Counted from the stretch's first letter, positions 36,364 to 45,217 are shown. The stretch is DNA of 64,000 nt from Arthrobacter cavernae (GCF_017368795.1 NZ_JAFNLL010000021.1:1-64000); one strand, 5' to 3'. The notes: generated by a model not told the origin, from the letters alone. Numbers and translations: made by a program.

Positions 36364-37860
36364 GTGATCACAGGTGAAATCAAGTCCCAAGTAGACAAGG
36401 TCTGGAATACGTTCTGGAGCGGCGGCATCTCCAACCCCTTGGAAGTCATCGAACAGATCACGTATCTGCTCTTCCTGAAGCGCCTCGATGAGCGCCACAC
36501 CTTGGAAGAGAAGCGCTCCAACATGCTGGGCCAGCCCATTCAGAACCCGGTGTTCCCGGAGGGCCTGGATCCGCAGGGCCGCTCCTACACCGATCTGCGC
36601 TGGTCCCGGTTCAAGGACTTTGAGCAGGGCGAGATGTTCACGGTTTTCAACCAGAGCGTCTTCCCGTTCCTGCGCAACGAGCTCCCGAAGCTCGCCAATG
36701 GCGAGGACTCCACGTACAGCCACCACATGAAGGACGCGCAGTTCAAGATCCCCAACGCGGGCGTCCTGAAGCAGGTGGTGGACATCGTGGACGGCATCAA
36801 CATGGACGGCCGGGACACCAAGGGCGATCTCTACGAGTACATGCTCTCCAAGCTCGCGTCGGCGGGCACCAACGGACAGTTCCGCACTCCCCGCCACATA
36901 ATCGACCTCATGGTGGCCATGGTCGATCCGAAACCGCCGGAGGCCATCTGCGACCCCGCTTCGGGCACCTGCGGATTCCTGGTCCAGGCCGGCGAGCACC
37001 TCCGTGCGCAGAATGAGAACCTGCTCACCAACGCGGAGAGCAGCAAGTTCTTCCACCACGGGCAGTTCCACGGCTTCGACTTCGACAACACCATGCTCCG
37101 CATCGGCTCCATGAACATGCTGCTGCACGGTGTGGAGAACCCGGACATTTCCTACCGCGATTCACTGGCGGATCTCCACGCCGAAGAAGAGGAGAAGTAC
37201 CACGTCATCCTGGCCAACCCGCCGTTCGCCGGCAGCCTGGACTACGACAACGTGGCCAAGGACCTCCTGAGCGTGGTCAAGACAAAGAAGACCGAGCTCC
37301 TGTTCCTGGCGCTCTTCATCAAGCTGCTCAAGCCAGGCGGCCGCGCAGCAGTAATCGTCCCGGACGGAGTGCTCTTCGGGTCCACGGGCGCGCACAAGTC
37401 CCTCCGGAAGATGCTCGTCGAGGACCACAAGCTCGACGCCGTCGTGAAGCTGCCCTCCGGCGTCTTCAAGCCGTACGCCGGGGTTTCCACGGCCATCCTG
37501 TTCTTCACCAAGACCAACTCGGGCGGCACGGACAACGTCTGGTTCTACGATGTGAAGTCCGACGGCTTCAGCCTCGACGACAAGCGCACCCCGCTCGGAA
37601 CGTCCGACCTCGCCGATGTCCTGACTCGCTGGAATCAGCGCACGACGGCGGAGCTTGAGCGGGCGCGGACGGACCAGTCGTTCTGTGTGCCGCTCTCAGA
37701 GATTGCGGCCAACGACTATGACCTGTCCCTGAACCGGTACAAGGAAATCGAGTACGAAGAGATCGACCACGCGGCACCGGAGGAGATTCTGGTTGCCTTG
37801 GATGGGCTCGAAGACGAGATTGCACGGGGGATGGCTGAGCTGCGGGGGCTGCTGAAGTGA
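36364..37860 (+). CDS. hsdM: Type I restriction-modification system methyltransferase subunit HsdM
   Basis: A 498-residue N6-adenine methyltransferase. The N-terminal HsdM_N domain (EIKSQVDKVWNTFWSGGI onward) is followed by the SAM-binding DPASGTCGF near residue 197 and catalytic NPPF near 284. With HsdS it methylates a bipartite recognition site, with HsdR it restricts unmodified DNA. I prefer the GTG at 36364 because a -10 box lies seven bases upstream; an in-frame TTG at 36334 has no support. It overlaps hsdS by four bases. Confidence 0.94.
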   Translation: MITGEIKSQVDKVWNTFWSGGISNPLEVIEQITYLLFLKRLDERHTLEEKRSNMLGQPIQNPVFPEGLDPQGRSYTDLRWSRFKDFEQGEMFTVFNQSVFPFLRNELPKLANGEDSTYSHHMKDAQFKIPNAGVLKQVVDIVDGINMDGRDTKGDLYEYMLSKLASAGTNGQFRTPRHIIDLMVAMVDPKPPEAICDPASGTCGFLVQAGEHLRAQNENLLTNAESSKFFHHGQFHGFDFDNTMLRIGSMNMLLHGVENPDISYRDSLADLHAEEEEKYHVILANPPFAGSLDYDNVAKDLLSVVKTKKTELLFLALFIKLLKPGGRAAVIVPDGVLFGSTGAHKSLRKMLVEDHKLDAVVKLPSGVFKPYAGVSTAILFFTKTNSGGTDNVWFYDVKSDGFSLDDKRTPLGTSDLADVLTRWNQRTTAELERARTDQSFCVPLSEIAANDYDLSLNRYKEIEYEEIDHAAPEEILVALDGLEDEIARGMAELRGLLK

Positions 37861-39014
37861 AAATTGCCAGATTGGGCGATGTATGCGACTTCACTAGCGG
37901 CGGCACCCCCAGCAAGTCGAACGACGCATACTTCCAAGGCGATATTCCATGGATCACCGGAGCAGACATTGTTGGTCCCGTCGCATACGACGCCCGCAGC
38001 TTCATCACCCCTGAAGCCGTTGCCTCGTCGGCAACCAGCGTTGCACCCGCCGGTACCGTGCTCCTCGTTACCCGAACATCTGTTGGCAAAGTGGCTGTCG
38101 CCGGACGTGATATCGCATTCAGTCAAGACATCACCGCACTGAACCCCAAGGCAGGAGCCGCAGATTCTGCCTATGTCAGGCACATGCTACGGGTCCACCA
38201 GCCAAGCTTGGAGCGCCAAGCTCGCGGCGCGACGATCAAGGGCGTAACCAGGCGCGACGTAACGTCACTTGTAATCCCACTCCCACCACTCGACGAACAG
38301 CGACGGATCGCGGCGATCCTGGACAAGGCCGACGAACTCCGTAGCAAGCGTCGCCAAGCCCTCGCCCACCTCGACACCCTCACGCAGTCGATCTTCCACT
38401 CCACGTTCGGCGCTTACTTGGAAGCCTCAAACTCGACGGTAAGTCAGACAGGGACAGTTCAGCTGGGCCGGCAACGTGCCCCGAAGTATCAGACTGGTAA
38501 ATACACGCGCCCCTACATGCGCGTGGCAAACGTCAAGTTGAACGCGCTGGATCTTGACGACGTTCTGGAGATGGACTTCAACGAGAGTGACTTTGAGTCA
38601 TATCGCCTCAACCATGGCGATATCTTGCTGAATGAGGGGCAGAGCACGGAGCTAGTAGGGCGCCCAGCCATTTGGCGAAATGAAATCGAAGACTGCTGTT
38701 TCCAGAACACGCTGGTGCGGTATGTGGCGGACCCACAACAGATTGTCCCTGAGTTTGCCCTGGCCACTTTCCTCTACTACTTCGATCGTGGTGAATTTGC
38801 CAGGATAAGCAGCAAAACCTCAAGCATTGCCCATCTCGGGGCGGCACGCTTTGCGCGCATGCCGATGCCGACGCCCCCGCTGGAACTCCAGCAGACCTTC
38901 GCGAGCCGCATCGCCGCCGTCGAGCGCTTGAAAGAAAACCACCGCAAGCACCTTGCCGAGCTGGACGCCCTTTTTGCATCCCTCCAGCACCGCGCATTCA
39001 AAGGAGAACTGTGA
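37857..39014 (+). CDS. hsdS: Type I restriction specificity subunit HsdS
   Basis: A 385-residue specificity subunit with two target recognition domains (about 1-140 and 190-330), each followed by a long conserved helix: LPPLDEQRRIAAILDKADEL near 142-161 and a second one with LELQQTFASRIAAVERLKEN near 340. One domain reads each half of the split target. GTG start overlaps hsdM; the stop overlaps the Mrr-type gene by four bases. The full two-domain length suggests it is intact. Confidence 0.93.
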   Translation: MKIARLGDVCDFTSGGTPSKSNDAYFQGDIPWITGADIVGPVAYDARSFITPEAVASSATSVAPAGTVLLVTRTSVGKVAVAGRDIAFSQDITALNPKAGAADSAYVRHMLRVHQPSLERQARGATIKGVTRRDVTSLVIPLPPLDEQRRIAAILDKADELRSKRRQALAHLDTLTQSIFHSTFGAYLEASNSTVSQTGTVQLGRQRAPKYQTGKYTRPYMRVANVKLNALDLDDVLEMDFNESDFESYRLNHGDILLNEGQSTELVGRPAIWRNEIEDCCFQNTLVRYVADPQQIVPEFALATFLYYFDRGEFARISSKTSSIAHLGAARFARMPMPTPPLELQQTFASRIAAVERLKENHRKHLAELDALFASLQHRAFKGEL

Positions 39015-39949
39015 CCATCGAGACCCCCGAAGACGATGGAATTCCCAAATGGCACGGATTCTTGGTGCCACTTCTGCAGGTCTTATCAGACGGCGAAGCC
39101 CGCACACGATCTGACTTGGCGAGGCTCGCCATGGACGCAGTCGGCTTGAGTGAAGAACAGCGCGCCGTCGCGTTGAACTCAGGCGGGCGGAAGGCGAAAG
39201 GTCGCGTCGGCTGGGCAATTTCCCACCTCATCGCGGCTAAAGCCCTGACCCGCCCAAGTAGCGCACTCTATGCCATCACTGAGGCCGGGAAGCAGCTCCT
39301 GACTCAGTTTCCCGATGGTATGGCCCAGGCACAGCTTAAGGAAGTTGACGCCTACAGAGAGCACCGCGCTGCAGTTCGTGCTGCCAGAAAAGGCGGATCC
39401 GCTGAGATCGCGCGCGAAGAGGCGGATGACGACTCCGACCCAACCCAGCAAATAGAAGAAGGCATCGAAAGGATCAATGCGGAGTTGGGCTTTGAGCTCC
39501 TCACCCGCCTCCGCGAAGGCCACCCGGACTTTTTCGAGGACGCGGTGGTGAAGCTGCTGCTCAAGATGGGCTACGGCGGCGCGGAGCAGCGCGGCCGCCG
39601 AATCGGCGGCTCGGGTGACGGTGGCGTGGACGGCGTGATCGACCAGGACGCACTGGGACTCGACCGGATCTACGTTCAGGCCAAGCGCTATGCGGAGGGC
39701 AGCAACGTCGGCCGCGAAACCATCCAAGCCTTTGTAGGTGCGCTGCATGGCGTCGGGGCAACCCGCGGAGTATTCATTACCACCAGCGCCTTCACCTCCG
39801 GGGCCAAACAGTATGCCGAGAGCGTCCCCTCGCGGATCATCCTGATCGACGCCGCTCGCCTGGTCAGCCTCATGATCAAGTACCGCGTGGGCGTCCAGGT
39901 GAAACAGAGCTATGACGTAGTGGAGTTGGACGAGGACTTCTTTGAGTAG
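39011..39949 (+). CDS. mrr: Mrr-type restriction endonuclease
   Basis: A 312-residue protein with an N-terminal Mrr_N winged helix (about 12-105; LLQVLSDGEARTRSDLA) and a C-terminal PD-(D/E)XK Mrr catalytic domain (about 165-290). The catalytic core is GDGGVDGVI followed by YVQAKRY, giving the D-QxK arrangement. Mrr enzymes cut DNA with foreign methylation. Its GTG start overlaps hsdS by four bases, so it belongs to the R-M operon, adding a methyl-dependent activity to a classical type I system. Confidence 0.9.
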   Translation: MTIETPEDDGIPKWHGFLVPLLQVLSDGEARTRSDLARLAMDAVGLSEEQRAVALNSGGRKAKGRVGWAISHLIAAKALTRPSSALYAITEAGKQLLTQFPDGMAQAQLKEVDAYREHRAAVRAARKGGSAEIAREEADDDSDPTQQIEEGIERINAELGFELLTRLREGHPDFFEDAVVKLLLKMGYGGAEQRGRRIGGSGDGGVDGVIDQDALGLDRIYVQAKRYAEGSNVGRETIQAFVGALHGVGATRGVFITTSAFTSGAKQYAESVPSRIILIDAARLVSLMIKYRVGVQVKQSYDVVELDEDFFE

Positions 39950-39951
39950 GC

Positions 39952-40404
39952 ATGAACCAGGCCAACGAGTACGTCGACCTCACGAAGTGGACACCAGCAG
40001 AGGATGAGCCCGCCGGCGAGAACGAAAAGACGTGGTTTATTGCGCCCGACGAAAGTCGTTGGATCTTCAAACGCAACCGCCCCAAGAGAAGCCCCAACGA
40101 ACATGCCTCTGAGCTGATAGCAAGCAGACTGGCAAAGCGGCAAGGATCTTGGCGCTGGGTGGGGAGACGACTTCGATCGTCCGGGTCACCCCCCCAGGGT
40201 CGATCGTTATTGGCGCTTTCCAGCCCCCGTAGTTCTCCTCAGCGAGGCCCAGAACTGGAACGCGGTTCGGCGCCTATCGTCGACATGCGTTCTTTGCGTT
40301 ATCCGGCCAGATTCTGCAGCTCCATGTGCACCTGGCGGCGTTCCAGTGCGCTTCTTCGGGCCGGCGATAGTGTCGGTGCATTCCAACGTACTGTTCGCTC
40401 GTAG
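39952..40404 (+). pseudogene. Truncated HipA-like kinase gene
   Basis: Begins two bases after the mrr stop. Residues 1-65 read as a real protein (EYVDLTKW, KTWFIAPDESRWIFK, NEHASELIASRLAKRQG), the pattern of the N-terminal part of HipA-like kinases found near R-M genes. From about base 40135 the frame turns into Arg/Ser-rich sequence and stops at 40404. The kinase C-lobe is missing, and I do not find it before hsdR. The break marks the left edge of the inserted segment that carries the radical SAM operon. Confidence 0.55.
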
Positions 40405-40625
40405 ACATGCCGCGCAGACCTCCTTGCGGGCAGCCTTCACAGCCAGCTCGGTGCACTCGGCGTCTCGTCCATGGCCTTGGAATCAACCCGCCGGACCGCT
40501 TTGACGGCGTGTTCGACGAGCGGGCGTCGGGGCGGAGAGCACCCGCATGGAATCTGCGGGGGCCTGGACCGGGATGGCCGGGCGCTTCACCACGGACGGT
40601 GAGGAGCGGATGAGGGCGTTCGGCC
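40135..40625. other. Junction region without a supportable gene
   Basis: About 490 bases between the broken HipA-like gene and the MFS gene stop. It includes a C7 run (about 40190-40196), several short open frames on both strands with no recognisable product, and no clear inverted-repeat end or target duplication. One minus-strand frame has AAGGAGG before an ATG (near 40408) but codes only 44 residues with no similarity I can see. I read it as a rearranged boundary. Confidence 0.5.
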
Positions 40626-41906
40626 TCACGCGACGGAGCGGATGCGGGTGACGAATATGGCACCCAGGAGTCCGATGACGGCGGCGGCGACGTAGAGGGA
40701 GACGTAGCCGCCCCAGAAGGCGACGAATGGATACGCGATGAGCGGGGCGAGCACCTGTGGAAGGGAGGCGGCGATGTTGATCACGCCGAGGTCCTTGCCG
40801 CGGTCGGCCGCCTTGGGGAGCACTTGGGTGTTGAGCGCGAAGTCGACGGCGAGGTACGTCCCGAACCCGACCCCGAGGATGCACGCGCCCGCAATGGCTC
40901 CGGCCCAGACGGGGAAGAAGCCGAGCGTGAGCGACGCCGCGGCGATGATTACCGAGGACCCGATCACGAGCGGTTTGCGCTTGCCCATGCGGTCCGAGAT
41001 CTTCCCGCCGATGACGCTTGTGACGATCACGAAGACCGCGTACAGGCCCGTGAGGATGAGCACTCCGGTGGCCGGGTCGATCCCCTGGGTCTCCTTGAGG
41101 CGTACGGCGTCCTGGAGGAAGAACAGGAGATAGAGCGTGAGCATGTTGTTGCCGACGTTGACCAGCAGCCGCGTAATCCAGGCCCAGCCAAAGTCCGGGT
41201 AGCGGACCGGGTTGACCCAGAACGATGCGAGGAAGCGGCCGAGCGAGAACGGCGGGATCGCGGTGCGCGGGAGGGGATCGTCTGCCGCCGTCGTGAGGTA
41301 GAGGACGAGGCCGAGGACGAGCGCGGCGCCGCAGATCACGTACCCGAGCGCGAAGCTGCCGGAGACGAGGGCGCCAATCACCGCGCCGAGGAGGACCCCG
41401 ACCGTCTGGCCCATCGCGGCGAGCCCGCCGACGCTGGCGCGCTGTTCGACCGGGGCGCGGTCCGGGATGGCGGCCGTGATCGCGGCGTAGGCACCGTTGG
41501 TCCCGAGCTGGACGAAACACCAGAGTGCCGTCGCCGTGGCGACGTTCGGTGCGCCGGCGAGGGCCACGAGCGCGACGGTGCCGAGCAGCGCGCCGATGAG
41601 CACCCACGGCCGACGACGGCCGAAACGGCTCCACGTGCGGTCGGAGAACGCGCCGAAGAGCGGGTTGGCCACGAGGGCGACTGCCGCGCCCGCGCCCGTG
41701 ACGAGCGCGAAGATGGCTTCCTTCTGACCGGGATCGAACGCCTGGGCCTGAAGCCCCAGGAGCACCTGGATGGGGCCGAAGAACGCGGTGTAGATGCCGA
41801 CATTGACGAGCACGAGGCCTGTGATCCACAGTGCTCCGACCCGCCGGACGGGCTCGGCAAGCGCAGGCTGGGGGGTGTCTTCCTGGCGCGAGGCCTCTGC
41901 GGTCAT
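40626..41906 (-). CDS. MFS transporter of the radical SAM/Lgt-like operon
   Basis: A 426-residue, twelve-helix major facilitator protein. The loop SDRTWSRFGRRRPWVLIGA near residue 80 is typical of glycoside-cation (GPH) and sucrose-type MFS members, and SDRMGKRKPLVIGSS marks the second half. The ATG at 41906 lies 40 bases after the stop of the 115-residue membrane protein. As last gene of the operon it may move a substrate or product of the radical SAM enzyme across the membrane, possibly a lipid or lipid head-group; no direct evidence. Confidence 0.88.
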   Translation of the reverse strand: MTAEASRQEDTPQPALAEPVRRVGALWITGLVLVNVGIYTAFFGPIQVLLGLQAQAFDPGQKEAIFALVTGAGAAVALVANPLFGAFSDRTWSRFGRRRPWVLIGALLGTVALVALAGAPNVATATALWCFVQLGTNGAYAAITAAIPDRAPVEQRASVGGLAAMGQTVGVLLGAVIGALVSGSFALGYVICGAALVLGLVLYLTTAADDPLPRTAIPPFSLGRFLASFWVNPVRYPDFGWAWITRLLVNVGNNMLTLYLLFFLQDAVRLKETQGIDPATGVLILTGLYAVFVIVTSVIGGKISDRMGKRKPLVIGSSVIIAAASLTLGFFPVWAGAIAGACILGVGFGTYLAVDFALNTQVLPKAADRGKDLGVINIAASLPQVLAPLIAYPFVAFWGGYVSLYVAAAVIGLLGAIFVTRIRSVA

Positions 41907-41946
41907 TTCGGGGCTCCTTGTTCGGTTCTTTCACTTGCCGTAGGGG

Positions 41947-42294
41947 TCAGAAGCCGCCCAGGCGCGCCGCCAGCGCGTACGTCCCCCAGAGCCCGGCGCA
42001 CACGAGGACGCCGAGGTAGGCCAGCACCAGCCTGGTGTCGCGGAGGTAGCACTTCGACTTGGTCAGGCCCGCCCGGCGGGCCTTCAGGTAGCCGAAGAAC
42101 CCGACGACGGCGAACACCAGCAGGGCGATCGGTCCGGCCAGCCATCCCAGGAGGGCGATGGTGGCGAAGACGCACAGGCGCAGCGGATCGAAGGGCGGCG
42201 GGTCCTGCTCCGGCTTGGTGGCGTCGTGCGCACGGACCAGTTGCGACGGCGAGGAGCCCTCGGCGATGCGTCGGGCGTCGGAGTCGGCGCTCAT
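41947..42294 (-). CDS. Small membrane protein, radical SAM operon
   Basis: A 115-residue protein. Residues 1-35 are polar; two hydrophobic stretches follow (about 40-66, LCVFATIALLGWLAGPIALL, and 88-110), joined by a basic loop FGYLKARRAGLTKSKCYLRD. No family recognised. The ATG at 42294 overlaps the stop of the radical SAM gene (ATGA), so it is made with it. Confidence 0.75.
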   Translation of the reverse strand: MSADSDARRIAEGSSPSQLVRAHDATKPEQDPPPFDPLRLCVFATIALLGWLAGPIALLVFAVVGFFGYLKARRAGLTKSKCYLRDTRLVLAYLGVLVCAGLWGTYALAARLGGF

Positions 42295-43925
42295 GAGGCT
42301 CCTTGGGCGATGCTCGCTTCTTGGGTGCTGCGCACCGTGGGCAGGGGCAGGCCGGTCGCGGTGCTGATCCGTTGTCTGGCCAGCGCAGGCCACGCCTGGA
42401 CGGCGCAGAAGGGAGCGCATTGGTGCTTGCCGGCGTCGCTCTTGGTTCCCACGTGGACACAGCATTGCCTGAGCCGCTCTTCGAGCATCGTCGAGATGTC
42501 CATGAACGGCTTGACCGTGATGCGGGTGACGCGTTCGCCCAGGAGCCTGCGCAGGCGCTGGTGCTGGCCCGGGAGTGCGCCGGCCGCGAGGGTGGTGAGC
42601 GTGCCGATGCCGAGGTCGCATTGGGTGCAGATGTTCTTCCAGAGGTCCACCGTCCGTGGGTGCGAGAGGGATGACTGTTCGCTGAGCAGGTCGAGCAGTG
42701 AGGACTTCATGATCGAGCGCAGGTTCAGCGGGATGGCGCTGTCGGCGATGCGGTTGGCGATGCTGCCAGGGTCGATCTCCAGCCAGGCGAGCAGCTGGTC
42801 GTGCCCGATCAGGGCGGTCAGGGACCGCCAGACACCCGAATCGTCCTTTAGCATGTAGCCCACGGACGCGCAGTGCGGGTGCGAGCAGGGCAGCGCCGTG
42901 AGGTCGTGCCACGAGACCACCCCGCCGGTTTGTTCCGCGAGGCGCGCCAGCACACCGGTATGGGTCAGCCGGTCCAGGGGGTCGATCCCGTGCCCGCGCC
43001 CGGAGCCGAACACCGGTTGCAGTGCGACTCCGCCGACGAACGGGGTTTCCAGAGCACGCATGACGACGGCGCCGATCTCGCCGTCGTTGACGCCGAGGGT
43101 CGCCGTCATCGTCAGTGTGGTGAAGACGCCTGCCTCGGACAGGCGAGAGATCGCTGCGTCCTTGAACCGGGTCAGGTCGCCGCCGCGATGATGGATCGAC
43201 GTCTCCTTGGAGGGGCCGTCGTACTGGAGGTATACCTCCACCCGTTCGCGGTGTTTTACCAGCAGTGCGAGCAGCTCGTCGTCGCTCGCGATGAGCATGC
43301 CGTTGCTGTTCACCATGATCCGGACGATCGGGCGTGCGACGAGCTCGTCGAGGAGTTCGGCGAGGTAGGGATAGAGCGTGGGCTCGCCGCCGGAGAGCAT
43401 CAGCACGTCGATGCGCCCGTTCTCGCGGGCCAGGCGGGCGTCGACGTTCGCGAGGACCTCGTCCAGTGGTGCGACCCCTTGCAGCTGCGGGCCTGAGGCT
43501 GTGAAGCATGTCGGACAGCGCAGATTGCAGTGCTCGATCACGTCCTGCAGGAGGATGCAGGTGTGCTGCGTCTGCATCGCGGGAAGGCCGTAGGCGTACG
43601 CTTCGGGCACCGGGCGGTAGTTGTCCGCCTCGTCAGGGATGTGCTCTTTGGTCGGTGCCTGCCACTTCTCCAGATAGCGCAGGATTTCGGGTGATTCGTC
43701 GTACAGGGTTCGCACAAGGCCGTGGTCGGGGCAGCCGCGTTCCAGCCATACGCGGCCGTCCCGCACGAGGAGAGCTCCGGAGAGACGCCGTACCTGCGCG
43801 AGCGGTGGGTTCGTCTCGTGGCAGCGGGGGCAGAACGCCGTGACGTACCGGTGTATCCGGTCACCGCGCAGGGGCTGGCCTGGGCCGAGCGGCGCCCGGC
43901 GGGACGCCGAGGGGGAAGGGTTCAT
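42291..43925 (-). CDS. Radical SAM protein resembling tetraether lipid synthase (Tes/MJ0619 family)
   Basis: A 544-residue radical SAM enzyme. An N-terminal metal region has CPRCH (32-36) and CPDHG (65-69). The SAM cluster motif is CNLRCPTC, Cys133/137/140, followed by LSGGEP (177-182). The C-terminal part has further cysteines: CSHPHC, CTQCD, and a closing RLRQCCVHVGTKSDAGKHQC with PFC. This arrangement is that of the MJ0619/Tes family, which joins lipid tails by C-C bonds in archaea and has bacterial relatives. CAGGAGG stands seven bases before the ATG. Substrate is inferred from family and from the Lgt-like gene in the same operon. Confidence 0.8.
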   Translation of the reverse strand: MNPSPSASRRAPLGPGQPLRGDRIHRYVTAFCPRCHETNPPLAQVRRLSGALLVRDGRVWLERGCPDHGLVRTLYDESPEILRYLEKWQAPTKEHIPDEADNYRPVPEAYAYGLPAMQTQHTCILLQDVIEHCNLRCPTCFTASGPQLQGVAPLDEVLANVDARLARENGRIDVLMLSGGEPTLYPYLAELLDELVARPIVRIMVNSNGMLIASDDELLALLVKHRERVEVYLQYDGPSKETSIHHRGGDLTRFKDAAISRLSEAGVFTTLTMTATLGVNDGEIGAVVMRALETPFVGGVALQPVFGSGRGHGIDPLDRLTHTGVLARLAEQTGGVVSWHDLTALPCSHPHCASVGYMLKDDSGVWRSLTALIGHDQLLAWLEIDPGSIANRIADSAIPLNLRSIMKSSLLDLLSEQSSLSHPRTVDLWKNICTQCDLGIGTLTTLAAGALPGQHQRLRRLLGERVTRITVKPFMDISTMLEERLRQCCVHVGTKSDAGKHQCAPFCAVQAWPALARQRISTATGLPLPTVRSTQEASIAQGAS

Positions 43926-43926
43926 G

Positions 43927-44256
43927 TCAGCCTCCTGGTGATCCAAATTGAGCAAAATACGAAACGCAGATTCCGGCGCCGATGAGTATCCAGACCCCGA
44001 TCGCAATCAACAATCCCGCGCCGAAACGCGAGGTACGAGGCCTCACCGCGAGCACGATGGCCCCGACCAGATACACAAGCGCCGCGACCAAGATGCCCGG
44101 CCCGAAGAGGTTCCCGCCGACCAGGAACAGCAGGAAGAGCCCCACGACTCCCACCCCTATCCCGAGGAGTATGGAGCCGCCTGGGCGCCGCGGTGGTCCG
44201 TGAGGTTCCGGCGCCGACGGTGGGGGCTGGGGGATGTCTGGGGGTTTCTCGCTCAA
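43927..44256 (-). CDS. Small membrane protein, radical SAM operon
   Basis: A 109-residue protein with a Pro-rich polar N-terminus (about 1-30) and three hydrophobic segments (about 32-55, 58-78 and 83-105). The likely start is the TTG at 44256, which overlaps the stop of the Lgt-like gene (TTGA) and gives a compact protein; longer frames lie inside that gene. No family recognised. The stop lies one base before the radical SAM start. Confidence 0.7.
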   Translation of the reverse strand: MSEKPPDIPQPPPSAPEPHGPPRRPGGSILLGIGVGVVGLFLLFLVGGNLFGPGILVAALVYLVGAIVLAVRPRTSRFGAGLLIAIGVWILIGAGICVSYFAQFGSPGG

Positions 44257-45011
44257 GCCACTGTTCCCTTCCACTCCACAGAGACGGGTCCCGCGAACAC
44301 TCGCTGCACCCGCCAGACCAGCAAGGGAAGAACCGCCAACAGGAACCATTGGGGCCGGCTCATTCCCAGCCAGAGCACCTCGTTGCCACGCACGAACTCC
44401 ACGCCGAACCGGAACATTGCGTAGGCGGCGACATAACAGATGAAGAGGTCACCGGAGTGAGGGAGGCGATCCCGAAAGCGCCACATGAGGGCAAACGCAG
44501 CCGCATGGAAAACGATCTCGTACGCGAATGACGGGTGGAGCCCGACGTCGGCGGGGCCGCCGAGCAGCGCCGCCTGGGCCGGTGTGAGTATGATCCCCCA
44601 GCCTCCACCGGTCGAGGTGCCGGGGAGCTCGGTGACAAGGCAGCCGATGCGCCCGATGCTCATCGCCAGCGCGACCGAAGGTGCGAAGAGATCACCGGTG
44701 GACTCGCGGTAGCCGGTGAGCCGCTTTCCCAGATGGACGCCCAGCCAGGCGCCGACCAGACCGGCCAGGATGCTGCGGTCGCCATAGCTCCACCAGTCCT
44801 CCAGGGAAGCCTGCCGCGTGAAGTCCCAGGTGAGCAACCGCGACCCGATGGCGCCGAAGGCGATGGCGAACCCGGCGATCGTCCATAAGCGAGGGTCGGT
44901 GAGGCCACGGCGACGCTTCTCATAGGAGTAGAACAGCAGAGCGATCGAGACGCCCAGGCCCATGAACAAGCCGTGCACCAGCCCATCACCCGCGAACGGC
45001 AGCCCGATCAT
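44253..45011 (-). CDS. Lgt-like (prolipoprotein diacylglyceryl transferase family) membrane protein
   Basis: A 252-residue protein with about seven membrane helices. Lgt landmarks remain: SIGRIGCLVTELPGTSTGGGWG near 118-138 in place of the Lgt signature, HPSFAYE near 159, and FRFGVEFVRGNE near 200. The catalytic-region His of true Lgt (the FHGG segment) is not present; SILAGLVGAW stands there. It is thus a paralogue, not the housekeeping Lgt, and may use a phospholipid or its diacylglycerol as substrate. Start ATG at 45011 has a -10 box (TACACT) six bases upstream. First gene of the operon. Confidence 0.82.
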   Translation of the reverse strand: MIGLPFAGDGLVHGLFMGLGVSIALLFYSYEKRRRGLTDPRLWTIAGFAIAFGAIGSRLLTWDFTRQASLEDWWSYGDRSILAGLVGAWLGVHLGKRLTGYRESTGDLFAPSVALAMSIGRIGCLVTELPGTSTGGGWGIILTPAQAALLGGPADVGLHPSFAYEIVFHAAAFALMWRFRDRLPHSGDLFICYVAAYAMFRFGVEFVRGNEVLWLGMSRPQWFLLAVLPLLVWRVQRVFAGPVSVEWKGTVA

Positions 45012-45017
45012 GAGCAG

Positions 45018-45023
45018 AGTGTA
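45018..45023 (-). promoter_or_regulatory. -10 box of the leaderless Lgt-like operon
   Basis: On the minus strand this reads TACACT, followed by six bases and the ATG at 45011. No ribosome site is present. It supports the short start of the Lgt-like gene and a promoter for the whole five-gene operon. Confidence 0.5.
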
Positions 45024-45217
45024 GTACCCCGGGTTCCTCGGGAATAGGTGACGCCCGCTTCGGGCGCTTCGTGCGCACGGAAAACTGGGTTGGTCTCCCG
45101 GGTTACTCGTGGCCAGGCGTGGACGGACCGCCATTGTGCCGTCCACAAAGGTGAAATGTCTCCCTCCCGTGATTGACTGTTCCCAACACATCGGGGCAAG
45201 TGATCGGAGACATCTGC

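Noticed and set aside
40274..40663. Minus-strand frames near the broken HipA-like gene, read as a transposase remnant
   Set aside because: I could not align any of the short frames with a transposase motif, and no terminal inverted repeats were found, so only a rearranged junction is reported.
44660..44989. Second open frame inside the Lgt-like gene
   Set aside because: It is out of frame and antisense-like in composition; the Lgt family motifs are in the chosen frame.
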